A stretch of 39,244 bases of DNA from Prevotella falsenii DSM 22864 = JCM 15124 (GCF_000613945.1 NZ_BAJY01000024.1:1-39244), one strand, 5' to 3'. Counted from the first letter of the stretch, positions 9,964 to 19,781 are shown. The notes: a model not told the origin generated them from the letters alone. Translations and numbers: made by a program.

Positions 9964-10049
9964 TGCTGCCGACAGGTCTTGGTGTAGCTGCATTGACGAT
10001 TGGTATCGTCTTCAAGGTGGCAGACAAGAAAAGACTTGGTTTGGAATAG
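9963..10049 (+). CDS. Very small membrane-type reading frame, doubtful
   Basis: The ATG overlaps the stop of the glycosyltransferase (TGATG). The 28-residue reading is MLPTGLGVAALTIGIVFKVA followed by DKKRLGLE. It has one hydrophobic stretch and a basic tail, and a terminator-like hairpin lies 42 nt further on. It could be a real small membrane peptide or the displaced 3' end of a longer gene. I do not recognise a family. Confidence 0.3.
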   Translation: MLPTGLGVAALTIGIVFKVADKKRLGLE

Positions 10050-10090
10050 CCGAACATTGCCGGATAAGCAAGGAACTTTATAAGAAACGA

Positions 10091-10123
10091 GGACTGAAAT
10101 CTAAGTGGTTTCAGCCCTTTTTT
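10091..10123 (+). terminator. Rho-independent terminator after the glycosyltransferase
   Basis: GGACTGAAA (10091-10099) pairs with TTTCAGCCC (10110-10118 region) with one mismatch, followed by a run of six T. It closes the last chromosomal transcription unit before the conjugative element. Confidence 0.65.
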
Positions 10124-10569
10124 CGTGCTTATAAACCGGCTGTTTTCACTTCAAAATACGGTCTTTGTAACTCTCTGATAATAAGCATGATGCAAAAGCC
10201 ATGAACGTTCCTTAAAAAACGTAGGTACTTTTTACTGAAAATCTATCCCAAAGGTCCAGAAAATGGCAGGACATAGCAAATGATTTGTGAGTCAGTAGGT
10301 TCTGACTTTCGAGCCTTTCAGTGCAAAACCTCGAAAAGACGGGTTTGTACCAACTTCGGACAGAGCAGCGTTACCAAAACATTACCTCCCCTTCTGAAAA
10401 CAGAGATTAGGAAAAGCGGTAACGAACAAGGCAAAATCCGGCTTGAACTTCGGGGGATTGTCTTCGGCAAAGGAACTTCGATGGCAGGAAAGGGGCAAAT
10501 AAATTGCGACTTGTTTCTTTACCATTGAACGACAATATTTTGCGTAGCAACAAATAACCTGACGATAAA
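10124..10569. other. Chromosome-element junction region, no gene
   Basis: About 450 bases without a supported gene lie between the chromosomal terminator and the integrase promoter. In CTnDOT-type elements the left attachment site lies a few hundred bases upstream of the integrase, so attL should be here. I looked for the CTnDOT core (GTTnnTTTGC) on both strands and found only imperfect matches, so I do not place it. Confidence 0.5.
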
Positions 10570-10577
10570 TAGTTTTG
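10570..10577 (+). promoter_or_regulatory. Probable -7 box of the integrase gene
   Basis: TAGTTTTG fits TAnnTTTG and lies 21 nt before the integrase ATG at 10599. A TTTTG about 30 nt upstream could be the -33 element but the spacing is long. Confidence 0.5.
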
Positions 10578-10598
10578 TAAACCGTAAAAGTCAGAGTT

Positions 10599-11835
10599 AT
10601 GCGTAGTACGTTTAAGGTTCTGTTCTACCTCAAAAAGAACGCCCCCCAAGAAGAACGGTTCCGTTCCCGTGATGTGCCGTATCACCATTGACGGCACTAT
10701 TGCCCAGTTCAGTTGCAAATGCGACATCCATCCCGACTTGTGGGACATCAAGAGCAACCGGGCTTCGGGAAAAAGTACCGTAGCGTTGGAAACCAACCGT
10801 TTCTTGGACAAGATCCGTGTCGGCATCAATGCCAAATACAAAGAGATTGCCGAGAGGGATAACTATGTCACAGCCGAGAAAGTGAAGAATGCTTTCTTGG
10901 GCTTGGAAATGCGACACGAAACCTTGCTTAAAGTCTATGCTCAGCACAATGAGGATTTCGAAAAGCAAGTAAAGGCACAACTACGAAGTGAATCCACTTA
11001 TAACAAGTACTGTACAGTCTATAAGCATTTGGAAGAGTTCATCAAGACCCGCTACCGTGTCAGTGATATTGCGCTGAAAGAACTTACTCCGGCTTTCATC
11101 ACGGACTTTGAAATCTTCCTTCGTGCCGAAAAGCAATGCTCCCACAATACAGTATGGATTTATATGATGCCATTGCGTCGTATGATTACCATTGTCCAAA
11201 ATCACGGCTGGATAATCCGTGATCCTTTTGTGGATTACAGCATATCCGCAGAAAGTACCGACAGGGACTATCTGACCAAAGATGAAATCCGCCAACTATT
11301 GGATTTGAAGTTCCGACGCAAATCAATGGAACTTGCTCGGGATTTGTATGTTTTCTGTTGCTTTACGGGCTTGTCCTTTACCGATATGAAGAACCTGACC
11401 AAAGATAATATCCAAACCTCTTTCGATGGGAAACTCTGGATTATGACCAAGCGACAAAAGACAGGTGTGGAGTCCAACATTATGCTTTTGGATATTCCTC
11501 TGAAAATCATCGAGAAGTACGAAGGTATGGCAAAGGAAAACTTTCTTCTGCCCGTTCCACAGTATATGACCGCTTGCAAGAACATCAAGAAAATCATCGG
11601 GCTATGCGGCATTGAAAAGGAGATTACGTGGCATACCAGCCGCCACACTATGGCGACGGAAATCTGTCTGACCAACGGCGTTCCCATTGAAACCCTGTCC
11701 AAGATGCTCGGACATACGAACATCCGCACCACGCAGATTTACGCCAAAATCACACATGAAAAGGAAAGCCGGGATATGGCAGCACTCTCCGATAAGTTGA
11801 GTAAGATAGAACAATTCAATGGTGTCACTATATAA
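10599..11835 (+). pseudogene. int: IntDOT-type tyrosine recombinase (integrase), one frameshift
   Basis: This is the integrase of the element. Read from ATG 10599 (MRSTFKVLFYLKKNAP) it shifts frame at a run of six C (10642-10647); with five C it would continue as KKNGSVPVMCRITIDG and give 411 residues, the length of IntDOT. The arm- and core-binding part spans about 20-210, the catalytic domain 220-411. Catalytic-box residues visible are H and R in WHTSRHTMATE, H in LGHTNIRTTQIYAKI and the tyrosine nucleophile in the same motif. The first box reads CFTGLSFTDM: serine at position 259 replaces the usual first arginine, as is known for IntDOT. An internal ATG at 10669 would give a 388-residue protein lacking the N-terminal 23 residues. 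Confidence 0.93.
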
Positions 11836-11850
11836 TAAGGAGGACGAACT

Positions 11851-12213
11851 ATGAAAAGAGAAATCATAACCATTGATGAGAATGGGAATGTACACGTTTC
11901 TACGGCTTCCATTTGGATGTCGGCTTGCGAAATAGCCTCCTTGTTCGGCGTATTCTCGGGTAAGGTAAACAGTCACATCAAGTCTATCTTCAAAGAGGGG
12001 TTACTCAGAGAAGATGAGGTGATGCAAACCCTATTGTTCAAGGGCGGTGCGGTGGATTTATACAACATTGAAATGATAACGATGCTGTCATTTCGTTTTG
12101 CCTCCCCTCACACCCAACTCTTCCGCAGGTGGACTATCAGGAAACTTACCGAAAAGAAGAAATCCACACCTCCATTACTTGTGTGCTATAATAAAGGCGG
12201 ATGGTACAACTGA
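11851..12213 (+). CDS. RhuM-like small DNA-binding protein of the element
   Basis: The 120-residue product starts MKREIITIDENGNVHV and then reads WMSACEIASLFGVFSGKVNS, a helix-turn-helix-like stretch, followed by an FRRW motif (TQLFRRWTIRKLTEKK). This resembles the N-terminal part of RhuM-family proteins, often found just after the integrase in Bacteroidales conjugative elements. It starts 15 nt after the integrase, so it is probably co-transcribed with it, and ends at a strong shared terminator. Role unknown, perhaps regulation of the integrase; the last residues (LVCYNKGGWYN) are unremarkable. Confidence 0.7.
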   Translation: MKREIITIDENGNVHVSTASIWMSACEIASLFGVFSGKVNSHIKSIFKEGLLREDEVMQTLLFKGGAVDLYNIEMITMLSFRFASPHTQLFRRWTIRKLTEKKKSTPPLLVCYNKGGWYN

Positions 12214-12220
12214 ATATGAG

Positions 12221-12256
12221 AACAGGCAGTAAGATAAATGCATCCTACTGCCTGTT
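12221..12256. terminator. Bidirectional terminator between convergent genes
   Basis: AACAGGCAGTA (12221-12231) and TACTGCCTGTT (12246-12256) form a perfect 11-bp stem with a 14-nt loop, followed by TCTT. It lies between the RhuM-like gene (plus) and an HTH gene (minus). Confidence 0.8.
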
Positions 12257-12261
12257 TCTTG

Positions 12262-12564
12262 TCAAGGCTTTTCAAACCGAGGGCGATAATTTTCTTGCAA
12301 CAGCTTTTCCACATCTTCTTCTCTGTAGAGAACTTTCCCACCCAGTTTAATAAAAGGGATTCTTCCTACATTTCGATAGTCTTGTAACGTGCGACGGTTG
12401 ATATGCAACAGGCGGGAGAGTTCGCCATCCGTCAGGTAACGATGCCCGCCCAATAAGGGTCTGTTCTTTTTCCTTAGGGCATCTATCCCTTTCATCATAC
12501 GGTCACTGGCACTGAAAAAGAGGCTGATTTCTTCATCATTCTTTGTTTTTACATCATTGCTCAT
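12262..12564 (-). CDS. Xis-like helix-turn-helix protein (HTH_17)
   Basis: This 100-residue protein carries a MerR/excisionase-type winged helix: LTDGELSRLLHINRRTLQDY, then RNVGRIPFIKLGGKVLYREEDVEKLLQ with the KVLYREED wing typical of recombination directionality factors. It lies 37 nt after a second HTH gene on the same strand, and the pair mirrors the plus-strand Xis2c/Xis2d-like pair 1 kb away. It probably acts on DNA bending at the attachment site or at promoters of the element. Intact. Confidence 0.82.
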   Translation of the reverse strand: MSNDVKTKNDEEISLFFSASDRMMKGIDALRKKNRPLLGGHRYLTDGELSRLLHINRRTLQDYRNVGRIPFIKLGGKVLYREEDVEKLLQENYRPRFEKP

Positions 12565-12601
12565 CTGCTTACATTGGATTTAGTGGTGATAAATTCTTTG
12601 A

Positions 12602-12880
12602 TTATGGAGAGGCGGATTGTTCTATCAACCGCTCTATATCTTCCGGTTTATAGTACATCTTATAGCCTATTTGCGTATAGGGTAAAGTGTGGTTGTCTCG
12701 ATAGGTTTGCAGGGTGCGCAAACTGATGTTCAGGATTTGGCAGACATCCTGATTGTCCAGCCACCTGCCCATACGCTTTTCGTCACACTCCCGACACAGG
12801 GCATCGACCTTGGCGGTCAAAATGCGGAAACGCTCCATCATGGCTTCATACGTTTTCTTCTCGATTGTTATTACTTCCAT
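12602..12880 (-). CDS. Xis-like helix-turn-helix protein (HTH_17)
   Basis: I start it at ATG 12878-12880, giving 92 residues (MEVITIEKKTYEAMMERF...). A longer reading to 12976 would run through the promoter and the conserved regulatory box, so it is rejected. The first part is helical (YEAMMERFRILTAKVDAL); the HTH is WLDNQDVCQILNISLRTLQT followed by YRDNHTLPYTQIGYKMYYKPED. The opening MEVITIE matches the MDVITIE of the plus-strand Xis2c-like protein, so the two are paralogues. It is the first gene of a two-gene minus operon with a promoter at 12912-12919. Confidence 0.85.
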   Translation of the reverse strand: MEVITIEKKTYEAMMERFRILTAKVDALCRECDEKRMGRWLDNQDVCQILNISLRTLQTYRDNHTLPYTQIGYKMYYKPEDIERLIEQSASP

Positions 12881-12911
12881 ATTCTTGTCCGTTTTAATGT
12901 TACACTTTGTG

Positions 12912-12934
12912 CAAATGTACTTACGGAGTAAGTA
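12912..12934 (-). promoter_or_regulatory. -7 box overlapped by a palindromic operator
   Basis: The minus strand has TACATTTG (12912-12919), with TTTTG 17 nt upstream as the -33 element. A palindrome TACTTAC-GGA-GTAAGTA (12918-12934) overlaps the upstream end of the -7 box and fills the spacer, a position where a bound protein would block transcription. The likely gene controlled is the Xis-like pair at 12880 and 12564, perhaps by its own product. Confidence 0.65.
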
Positions 12935-12955
12935 TTCAAAACCAACATTTCCTTT

Positions 12956-12982
12956 ACTGCGTACTTGTGGCTTCAATATGGA
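12956..12982 (-). promoter_or_regulatory. Conserved upstream box, copy 1 of the element-wide set
   Basis: Read on the minus strand, the core is GAAGCCACAAGTACGCAGT (12974 down to 12956). The 27-bp segment matches 23529-23555 with one mismatch. Its near edge is 36 nt upstream of the TACATTTG box at 12912-12919. The same arrangement recurs at two other promoters in the window. Confidence 0.75.
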
Positions 12983-13101
12983 TGCTTTTGTCGTATGACT
13001 TTTGGAAGCAGACAGAAAAATCTCTATTCAGTACATATTTAGCATACAATCCGGACGGTTTTAACTCCCGAACTTTGCAGCATAATCAAATTCAAAGCGT
13101 C

Positions 13102-13455
13102 ATGGATGTCATAACAATCGAAAGCAAAGCCTACTACGAACTGATGGGCAAAATAGAGAAAATCCTCCGGTATGTGGAGAAAGAGGAAAAGGCAAAGACG
13201 GAGTATGAGAACCGCCTTGTTACCAATGAAGAGTTAGCCGAGATACTCGGTATCAGCAAGCGTACCCTTCAGCGTATGCGCAGTGCGGACAGAATCAGCT
13301 ACAAGATGATCTACGGACGTTGCTACTACGCCCTGCATGACATCGAGGAGGCGATACGAAACAAGAGCCTGTACTGCAATCCTCAGAACCTGAAAGAGCT
13401 ACGGCATAACTTCGAACTTAAAAGCAGGAGGGTAAAGGATGGAGCTATTGGATAG
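13102..13455 (+). CDS. xis2c: Xis2c-like excisionase/regulator
   Basis: The 117-residue product from ATG 13102 starts MDVITIESKAYYELMGKIEK, has a charged helical linker, then the HTH LVTNEELAEILGISKRTLQR and a wing (MIYGRCYYALHDIEEAIRN). In CTnDOT, Xis2c and Xis2d are small basic HTH proteins needed for excision that also activate transfer genes; the order and overlap here match. A GAACTTTG (13070-13077) upstream resembles a -7 box with a poor first base, as expected for an activator-dependent promoter (in CTnDOT the activator is RteC). The longer open frame from 12907 is not used. Confidence 0.8.
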   Translation: MDVITIESKAYYELMGKIEKILRYVEKEEKAKTEYENRLVTNEELAEILGISKRTLQRMRSADRISYKMIYGRCYYALHDIEEAIRNKSLYCNPQNLKELRHNFELKSRRVKDGAIG

Positions 13456-13759
13456 AGAGACTTTCCTTGAATGGATGGAACGCATCATGAAGCGTTTCGA
13501 TGACTTGAAGCAGACGGCTCCCGACATCCCCCAACGTCCGATGATAGACGGAGAACCGCTACTGGATAATCAAGAGGTGTGCATGATGCTTCAAGTGAGC
13601 AAGCGTACCTTGCAACGTTACCGAGATTCGGGAACACTTCCTTACCACATCGTCTATCACAAGACGTGGTATCTGGAATCGGAAATCCTCGCCTTTATGC
13701 AAACCCATTTTACGGAGAACCTCAAACGAAAAAGGAAGAGACCGCCCAAAGGCACGTAA
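13439..13759 (+). CDS. xis2d: Xis2d-like excisionase/regulator
   Basis: This 106-residue protein overlaps the xis2c 3' end by 17 nt, so the two are translationally linked. The HTH is LLDNQEVCMMLQVSKRTLQR, followed by YRDSGTLPYHIVYHKTWYLE and a very basic tail (NLKRKRKRPPKGT). The family position is that of CTnDOT xis2d, whose product binds DNA for excision and at transfer promoters. A strong terminator follows 15 nt after the stop. Confidence 0.8.
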   Translation: MELLDRETFLEWMERIMKRFDDLKQTAPDIPQRPMIDGEPLLDNQEVCMMLQVSKRTLQRYRDSGTLPYHIVYHKTWYLESEILAFMQTHFTENLKRKRKRPPKGT

Positions 13760-13773
13760 TTTCGGATTATAAG

Positions 13774-13816
13774 CAGCAGCCCCCGTTTTGTCGTAATGAC
13801 AAGTCGGGGGCTGCTG
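13774..13816. terminator. Strong bidirectional terminator after the Xis operon
   Basis: CAGCAGCCCCCG (13774-13785) and CGGGGGCTGCTG (13805-13816) form a perfect 12-bp stem with a 19-nt loop, followed by TTT on the plus strand. It separates the plus Xis genes from the minus methylase-helicase gene. Confidence 0.85.
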
Positions 13817-13842
13817 TTTGAATGTGATGATGATATTACAGA

Positions 13843-16800
13843 TTATATTTTCGGTCTGACGATAAACACCTTTTCAGCTAAAGACGGTGGTAGTCTTTCT
13901 ATCGAGGGCTGTGTAGCGGAGCGACTCTGCCCGCTGCTTTCCAACGGTCTGTCGGTTTGAGCCGCAGAGGTGCTGACGGAGGGAGCGGTGACAGTCGGCT
14001 CAATCGGACGTGACCGTTCCAATTCTTCCGTCTTTCCTTCGCTGTCCTGCATCACCTCCGTTCCTTCTTGCTCACTCTCTCCCTGCTCAATCGGTTTCAG
14101 AGAGAGCTGTATCTTGCGGTCAAGGGCGGCAAGCTCCGTTTTAAGCTCTTTGAGTTGCTCTTCCTTTTTCCAAGAGCCGTTCACGACCTCCTGCAAAACC
14201 GGAATATCCTTGGCTATCTTTTCCGTGTCAGCCTGATACTTTTCAATCAAGCCGGGTATCTTCTCCAAGGCGTTCAGGAAGTTCATGCAGGCGAGTTGCG
14301 GGTCTGCCGCAATCCTGCCGTTGTTGTAGCTGTACTTCATTCCACTTTCTCCCATCACGAAGAACTTGTTCTGTGAAAGGTCAAACAGATCTTTGGAGGA
14401 GGATTCTGTCTTGACCACGAGATTAAATCCGTAGAGCATTCCGATATTGAAATACTCTCCCCGTGTGCAGGCTTTCTCGTTGATTTCCGCGAGTTTGGCA
14501 GCAATGCGTTTCGGGTCGCTTCCTTCCACCCCTTTGAGCGTTATCGGATTGAGAATATTGCCGTCCTTATCCTTCTGCACACGGCTTTGGTACAAATCCC
14601 AGTCACTTTGGAAGCGGGCAATCAGTTCCTTGTTGCCGTCCACCGTCCGCACGACTTCGTCCAATCGGCTTCGGGAGGATGACTTACTGCGAATGAACGC
14701 CTGCCGTTCGCTGTCCAAACCGGCTATTTTCTTTTCCAATTTTGCCTTTTCCAGCAGGTCGGTATTTCCGGAGAGGATGGCTACATATTCGGAAAAATTC
14801 ATTCCCGACTTCTCGTCCATACTTCCCTCATCAATGGTACGGCTGCCCATACGGTTGTTTTTAAGCTGTTCGATGAAGAGTTGCTTGTTGTGCAACAGAT
14901 TGAATTTATAGCTGTCGAGCGACTTCTCCACGGCGTAGATGATGACATCCACCTTGTTGTCCGCATGAAATTTGGCGACCTCGTTCCCCTTACGCACGGC
15001 TCTCCCGTCCCTCTGCTCCAAGTCGGAAGGACGCCACGGTGTGTCCAGATGATGGATGGCAACGGCACGCTTCTGCATTCACGCCTGTGCCGAGCATAGA
15101 AGTGGAACCGAACAATACACGGATTGAACCTTCATTCATACCTGCAATGAGCGTCTTTCGTGCCTTGTCGGTCTTGGCTTCCTGAATGAAGCGTATCTCC
15201 TGAGCGGGAATGCCGTGATCTTCCACCAACTTGCGCTTGATTTCACTGTAGGGATTCCATTCGCCGGGCTTGTAAGTGCCGAGGTCACTGAATACAAATT
15301 GCGTTCCTTTCTGTGCGTCAAATTTGCGGTAGTACTCCGCAATCTTGGCGGCACAGTGGGAGGCTTTGTTGTCCACATGATCTCCGTACTTGTTCGGGTC
15401 AATGAGCCTCAGATCCAAGCTCATCTTGCGGGCCATATCTGTGGCAATGAGCATCTTGGCTTTTTCCTCCCGTTCGGAGAGTTTGGGACGTCCCAGCAGT
15501 TCCGCGTTGCCCGTCTTGGCAAATTCCACCAGTTTGGCGATGAATTCCTCCTGTTCGGGAGTGGGCGGTATGTTGTGCATAATCTCATTCTTTTCCGGTC
15601 GGTCTATGCCGATGTCCTGCGCCGTCCTGTAATCAGTGATTTGAGCGTAGAACGCCGCCAGCTCCGGTACTTTGATGAAATAGCGGAAACGCTCCTTCTG
15701 CACAATTTCATTGGTGACGGAGAACTCATAGTCCACCGATTTCTTGGCGAAGATGGCAGCCCACGCATCAAAGGTCTTGATATGCTGTGCTTCGAGGGCT
15801 TGGGGACGTAGGTACTTGAACAGCAGATACAACTCCGTGAGGGAGTTCGATATGGTCGTACCCGAAAGGAAAGTGGCTCCCAAGTCTTTCCCCGTCCGCT
15901 CCTGAATGGTTCGAATAGCAAAGAGCATATTCAAGGCTCTTTGGCTACCCTCGCTGTTGCCCAATCCTGCCACACGGTCGTGGCGGGTGTTAAACATCAG
16001 ATTCTTGAACGTATGCGACTCGTCCACGAAAAGGTGGTCTATACCCATTGTCTTGAAATCCACCACATCGTCCTTTCGGTTCTCTATTTTGAATTTGATT
16101 TCATCCAGCTTTGCCCGTAAGTTCATCTGCCGTTTGACAAGCCCTTTCTCCATCGCACGGGAGATGCTGCGTCCCTGCTGACGCAATACTTCCAAGTTTT
16201 CTTCCACGCTGTCCAGCTCGTCCTGAAGAATTTTCTGCTGTATCTCGTCCGACTGCGGTATCATGCCGAACTGGTCGTGTGTGAGGACAATGCAGTCCCA
16301 GTTGTTGTTCTTGATGTCGTGGAAAATCCGCTGTCGCTTATCGGGCATGAAATCGTTCTTGCCCGGATAGAGCAGCTTGGCATTCGGGTAAGCCGTTTGG
16401 AAAGTCTGTGCTATCTCCTGTACGTTGGCTTTGAGAGCGAGTATCATCGGCTTGTTCGCTAAGCCGAGCCGCTTCATCTCATAAGCTGCCGTACACATGA
16501 TGAGCGTTTTTCCCGCTCCCACCTGATGGTCGCAGATCCCTCCTCCATTGAGTTTGAGCATCCACACGGCATCTTTCTGACTATCGTACAGGCTTTCGAT
16601 ACCCAAGCCTTTCAGATTGAGGTCGGGGAATGTCTGATGGGAACCATCATACTGGGGACGCACAAAACAATTGAAAGTGTCATTGTAGAGTTTCTCCAAC
16701 CGCTGCTTGAACTCATCGCTCTGCTCGTTCAGCCAATCGGTGAAGCCGTTTCGTATCTCATCGATTTTAGCGTTTGCCATCTGTATGGCTTCCGTGTCCC

Positions 16801-19332
16801 GTACCTTGACCTCCTTGTCGCCGACCATGATTTTCTTGGTGATGTCGGGCGTTGTATTCAGCAGGGCGTGCTTCATCAGGGCAATGCCATCGTAGCGACG
16901 ATGCTGTCCCCGCACACAGAACCTGTCCCAGATATTGGCATTGTGCAGCCGTGCCTCTACGGAATATTCGTCCGCACTCGAATTGTAGCGTATCGTCACC
17001 TCCGTGTCGAAGAGGTGCGAGGCATAGTCGGAATAAAGGTTTACGGGAATCCATCGCTCCCCGAAGTTGAAATCCAAGTCTGCGAAGGTATCGGTTCGGG
17101 AATGGCATCTTTCAGAGCCTGCAAGGAGGCTTGCGCCCTTGTGTCCTCCGGGTGCTCCAAGAGATATTGTCCGATACGCTCCGAAGCGGCAATCACATTG
17201 CCCGATATGAATTTCTCGGCAATTTCATATTCTCCCTCCAAGGGATTGTAGTAAATCCTGCCGTGCAGCTCGGAGAGCATCTCTTCCTCTGAGGTTTCAG
17301 GGAGCAAAGAGAGCATATACCCGGTGTCCACCGCTCCGAACTTATTGAGTGAAGCCGAAAGTGCCTCTTGGGCATTGCTCACCTCTGTCACTTCGTGCAG
17401 GCTGAAGGAAACGGGCTGACGGAAAATATCGGCTTTGAGCGTTTCTTTATTCACTTTCCGCTCCAAGAAGAGGATTTCCCTGCCACCGGCATCCATCAGG
17501 ATCTGCTCGTGGTTCTTGCGGTCGTTCAAATGCCCGTACAGCCGCACGAAACGGTCGTACAGTTCATTGAGGTTCTGTCGCAGGGATTCATTCGCCACCT
17601 TGCGTTCCGCTTCATAATCATAGAGCGCGTGGTAGGCATCCCGCAGGTCTATGTAGAGCAACATTTTCTGTCGTTCTTGGGACGGGAGGTCTATGGGCTG
17701 GAACATTCGGTTGTCCTCTATGTCGCGGACAAGCATTCCGACTTGAAAGTCCGAAGCCAGCAAAGAACCCTCTCTGAGGTGTTCATGCCATAAACCCTCA
17801 TAGGGACGCTGCTGCATCCCTTTCTCCTTGTCCTGCTGCCACCATAGTTCGTTCGTGTCTTTCAGTCCGTGTGCTGTCTCACCGCTTTGGGAAGCCTCGG
17901 AAAAAAGGGAAGGTGAAGCGACATGCTTCTGTTTTGCGGCAGTTTTACGTTTGGGCTTTTGCTCCGGGATAACATTGCCGAAAAGGTCGAGCAGTTGTAC
18001 CTGCGGGGCGACACTGCTTTGGGGGTGCTCCACAGGCTGTTCCTCTCTCGGTTGCACCACCTCTTGGTGTGGTTGCTCCTCTGTCGAAGCGGCTGGCGTA
18101 AGCGTTGGCTCTTCCTGCTTGACTTCGGGAGAAACGGAAAAGGAAACTTTGGGCTGCTCCTGAATGGAGATATGCTTTTGGTACAACACCATATCCAAGC
18201 GTTTGGCTAAATCCGCCCGCAGGATTTTGCCCATATCGGTGGCGATGCCTTCCGCTCCGCCCTCGTGATGGAACAGGATGGCAGGTTTGCCGTAAGGGTC
18301 GGTATCTTGCTTCCACTCGGTATGCACAATTTGCGACATACTTCGCAGATAGGTGTTGAACAGTACTCCGCTGGGGCGTTTCTCACTCTTGATGAAACGC
18401 TGTTCCTCTTCGGTCAGACTTGTCTTGTCGCTCTGCTTCTGCAGGACGATAAGGTCACTGCCCACTTCCGTTCCCGCATTCTCCGTGAAGAGATTATTAG
18501 GAAGGCGAACCGCCGAGATAAGGCGGGTATGGTTCATCAGCCACTCCCTTACAGGCTCATTCGTTGGCGCGTTCATAACTCCTTGCGAGGTAATGAATGC
18601 CAATACACCACCCTCGCGGAGCATATCCACACCCTTGATGAAAAAGTAGTTGTGCAGGGACATGCGGGCGACCTTTCGGGCTGATTCCGTCGTCTTGCTG
18701 AAAACGGGGTCAAAGACGGCCACATCTCCGAAAGGAATGTTGCTGCTGACCACGTCGAAATAATCTCCGAACTTGGATTCGATTTCCTCGAACCCTCGGA
18801 TGCGTATCTTGTTTTCGGGGTACAGGGCGGAGAGTATCTGTCCCGTGAGAATGTCTTTCTCAAAACCGAAGGTCGTATGCCCTTCGGCTGCAATGGCATC
18901 AAAAGAGCGGATGAACTCGCCCATTCCCGCCGAAGGGTCAAGGATGCGTTGGGGGACGATACCTGCCTCCTGTAAGGAAGTGGCAATCTCTCGCACTATG
19001 GGTGCAGGAGTATAGAAAGCGGTCATCACGGAGTTTTTCAGGCTCTGCATATAGCTTCTGTATTGCGACTCTGATGCGGTGTTGTCCCGGATGATGCGAT
19101 GCAGTTCCATCACCAAAGGGAAAAGCTCCACTTCCGACTTGTTCCATCTGGCGATGTCTTCCATCGTATTGGCCGGAGAGAGAATACACTTCAATGCGCC
19201 GAAGCCTGTATAGGCTGCCAATATCATGCGTTCTTTGGGTGTCGCCGTACGCTGTTCCCGATGCAGAGTAAAGACCGTCTTGATGGCTTCTATATTCGCC
19301 CTTAGATGCTCTTTCTTATTATAGCTTGCCAT
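13843..19332 (-). pseudogene. Giant N6-methylase/SNF2-type helicase protein, two frameshifts
   Basis: Three frames join to about 1830 residues. The start (19332) is supported by the family-typical TPKERMILAAYTGFGALKCI; it overlaps the DUF1896 gene by 14 nt. Residues 100-330 form an adenine methyltransferase: AdoMet motif ILDPSAGMGEFI and catalytic SSNIPFGDVAVF. A Pro/Gln/Glu-rich linker follows. The helicase part has Walker [10 protein letters not shown], Walker [13 protein letters not shown], motif [17 protein letters not shown] and the C-terminal [14 protein letters not shown] motif, then a coiled tail. Breaks: one base missing near 17087 (between DAIPEPIP and [12 protein letters not shown]) and about two bases missing near 15075 (between LGTGVNA and QKRAVAIHH). 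Phage P1 DarB has the same methylase-helicase plan and protects incoming DNA from restriction, so an antirestriction role during conjugation is plausible. It is the last gene of the DUF3945-exc operon. Confidence 0.85.
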
Positions 19333-19750
19333 CTTCTTCGAGTTTTAGTTGAACAAAACCCGTAATCTCCGTATAGAGGGAGTTGTATTCGGGCATATAG
19401 GCGAACTCGTCCGAAATAGGATACTTGGCGAAGATGCTTTCTAAGAGCGGGCGCAGGCGGATGGCGGTCTCCCTGACCGCTTCGAGCGGCACTTCAGCAG
19501 AGAACTCGTTCCAAAGAACAGAGGAGATGGTATCGTGGTGGGAAAAGTGCAAACCCGCATAGAGCGTCTTATTGGCAATGCCGATACATTCGGCTATGGG
19601 AAGACCGGCATCGAAGGCTTCGGCATAGGCTTCGGAAGCGGCTGCCGCACGCTCTTTGACGAAGGGAATGTCATCGGCTTTTTCGGGATGGCTTTCCCGA
19701 AGAAAAGAGAGCGGGGATAGCTCGTAATAGGAAAATCGAATGGCTGTCAT
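19319..19750 (-). CDS. DUF1896 family protein
   Basis: The 143-residue product begins MTAIRFSYYELSPLSFLRES and contains LHFSHHDTISSVLWNEFSAE and FAYMPEYNSLYTEITGFVQL, which I recognise as DUF1896, a family almost confined to Bacteroidales conjugative elements. The start is ATG 19748-19750; an upstream extension is only a shadow of the topoisomerase frame. It sits between the topoisomerase gene (137-nt gap with a hairpin) and the methylase-helicase gene (14-nt overlap). Function unknown. Confidence 0.88.
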   Translation of the reverse strand: MTAIRFSYYELSPLSFLRESHPEKADDIPFVKERAAAASEAYAEAFDAGLPIAECIGIANKTLYAGLHFSHHDTISSVLWNEFSAEVPLEAVRETAIRLRPLLESIFAKYPISDEFAYMPEYNSLYTEITGFVQLKLEEDGKL

Positions 19751-19781
19751 ATCTGTGATTTTAATGGGTATATAATGCAAA

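Noticed and set aside
9963..10049. LPTG as a sortase sorting signal
   Set aside because: The frame is only 28 residues and Bacteroidales do not use typical LPXTG sortase anchoring; the match is short.
10124..10598. CTnDOT attL core (GTTnnTTTGC)
   Set aside because: Only imperfect matches such as GCAAATAAAT near 10495 were found; the exact junction needs the right end or an empty site.
12881..12976. Extended N-terminus of the minus HTH protein
   Set aside because: The extension crosses the -7 box, operator and conserved box; the paralogue starts at MDVITIE.
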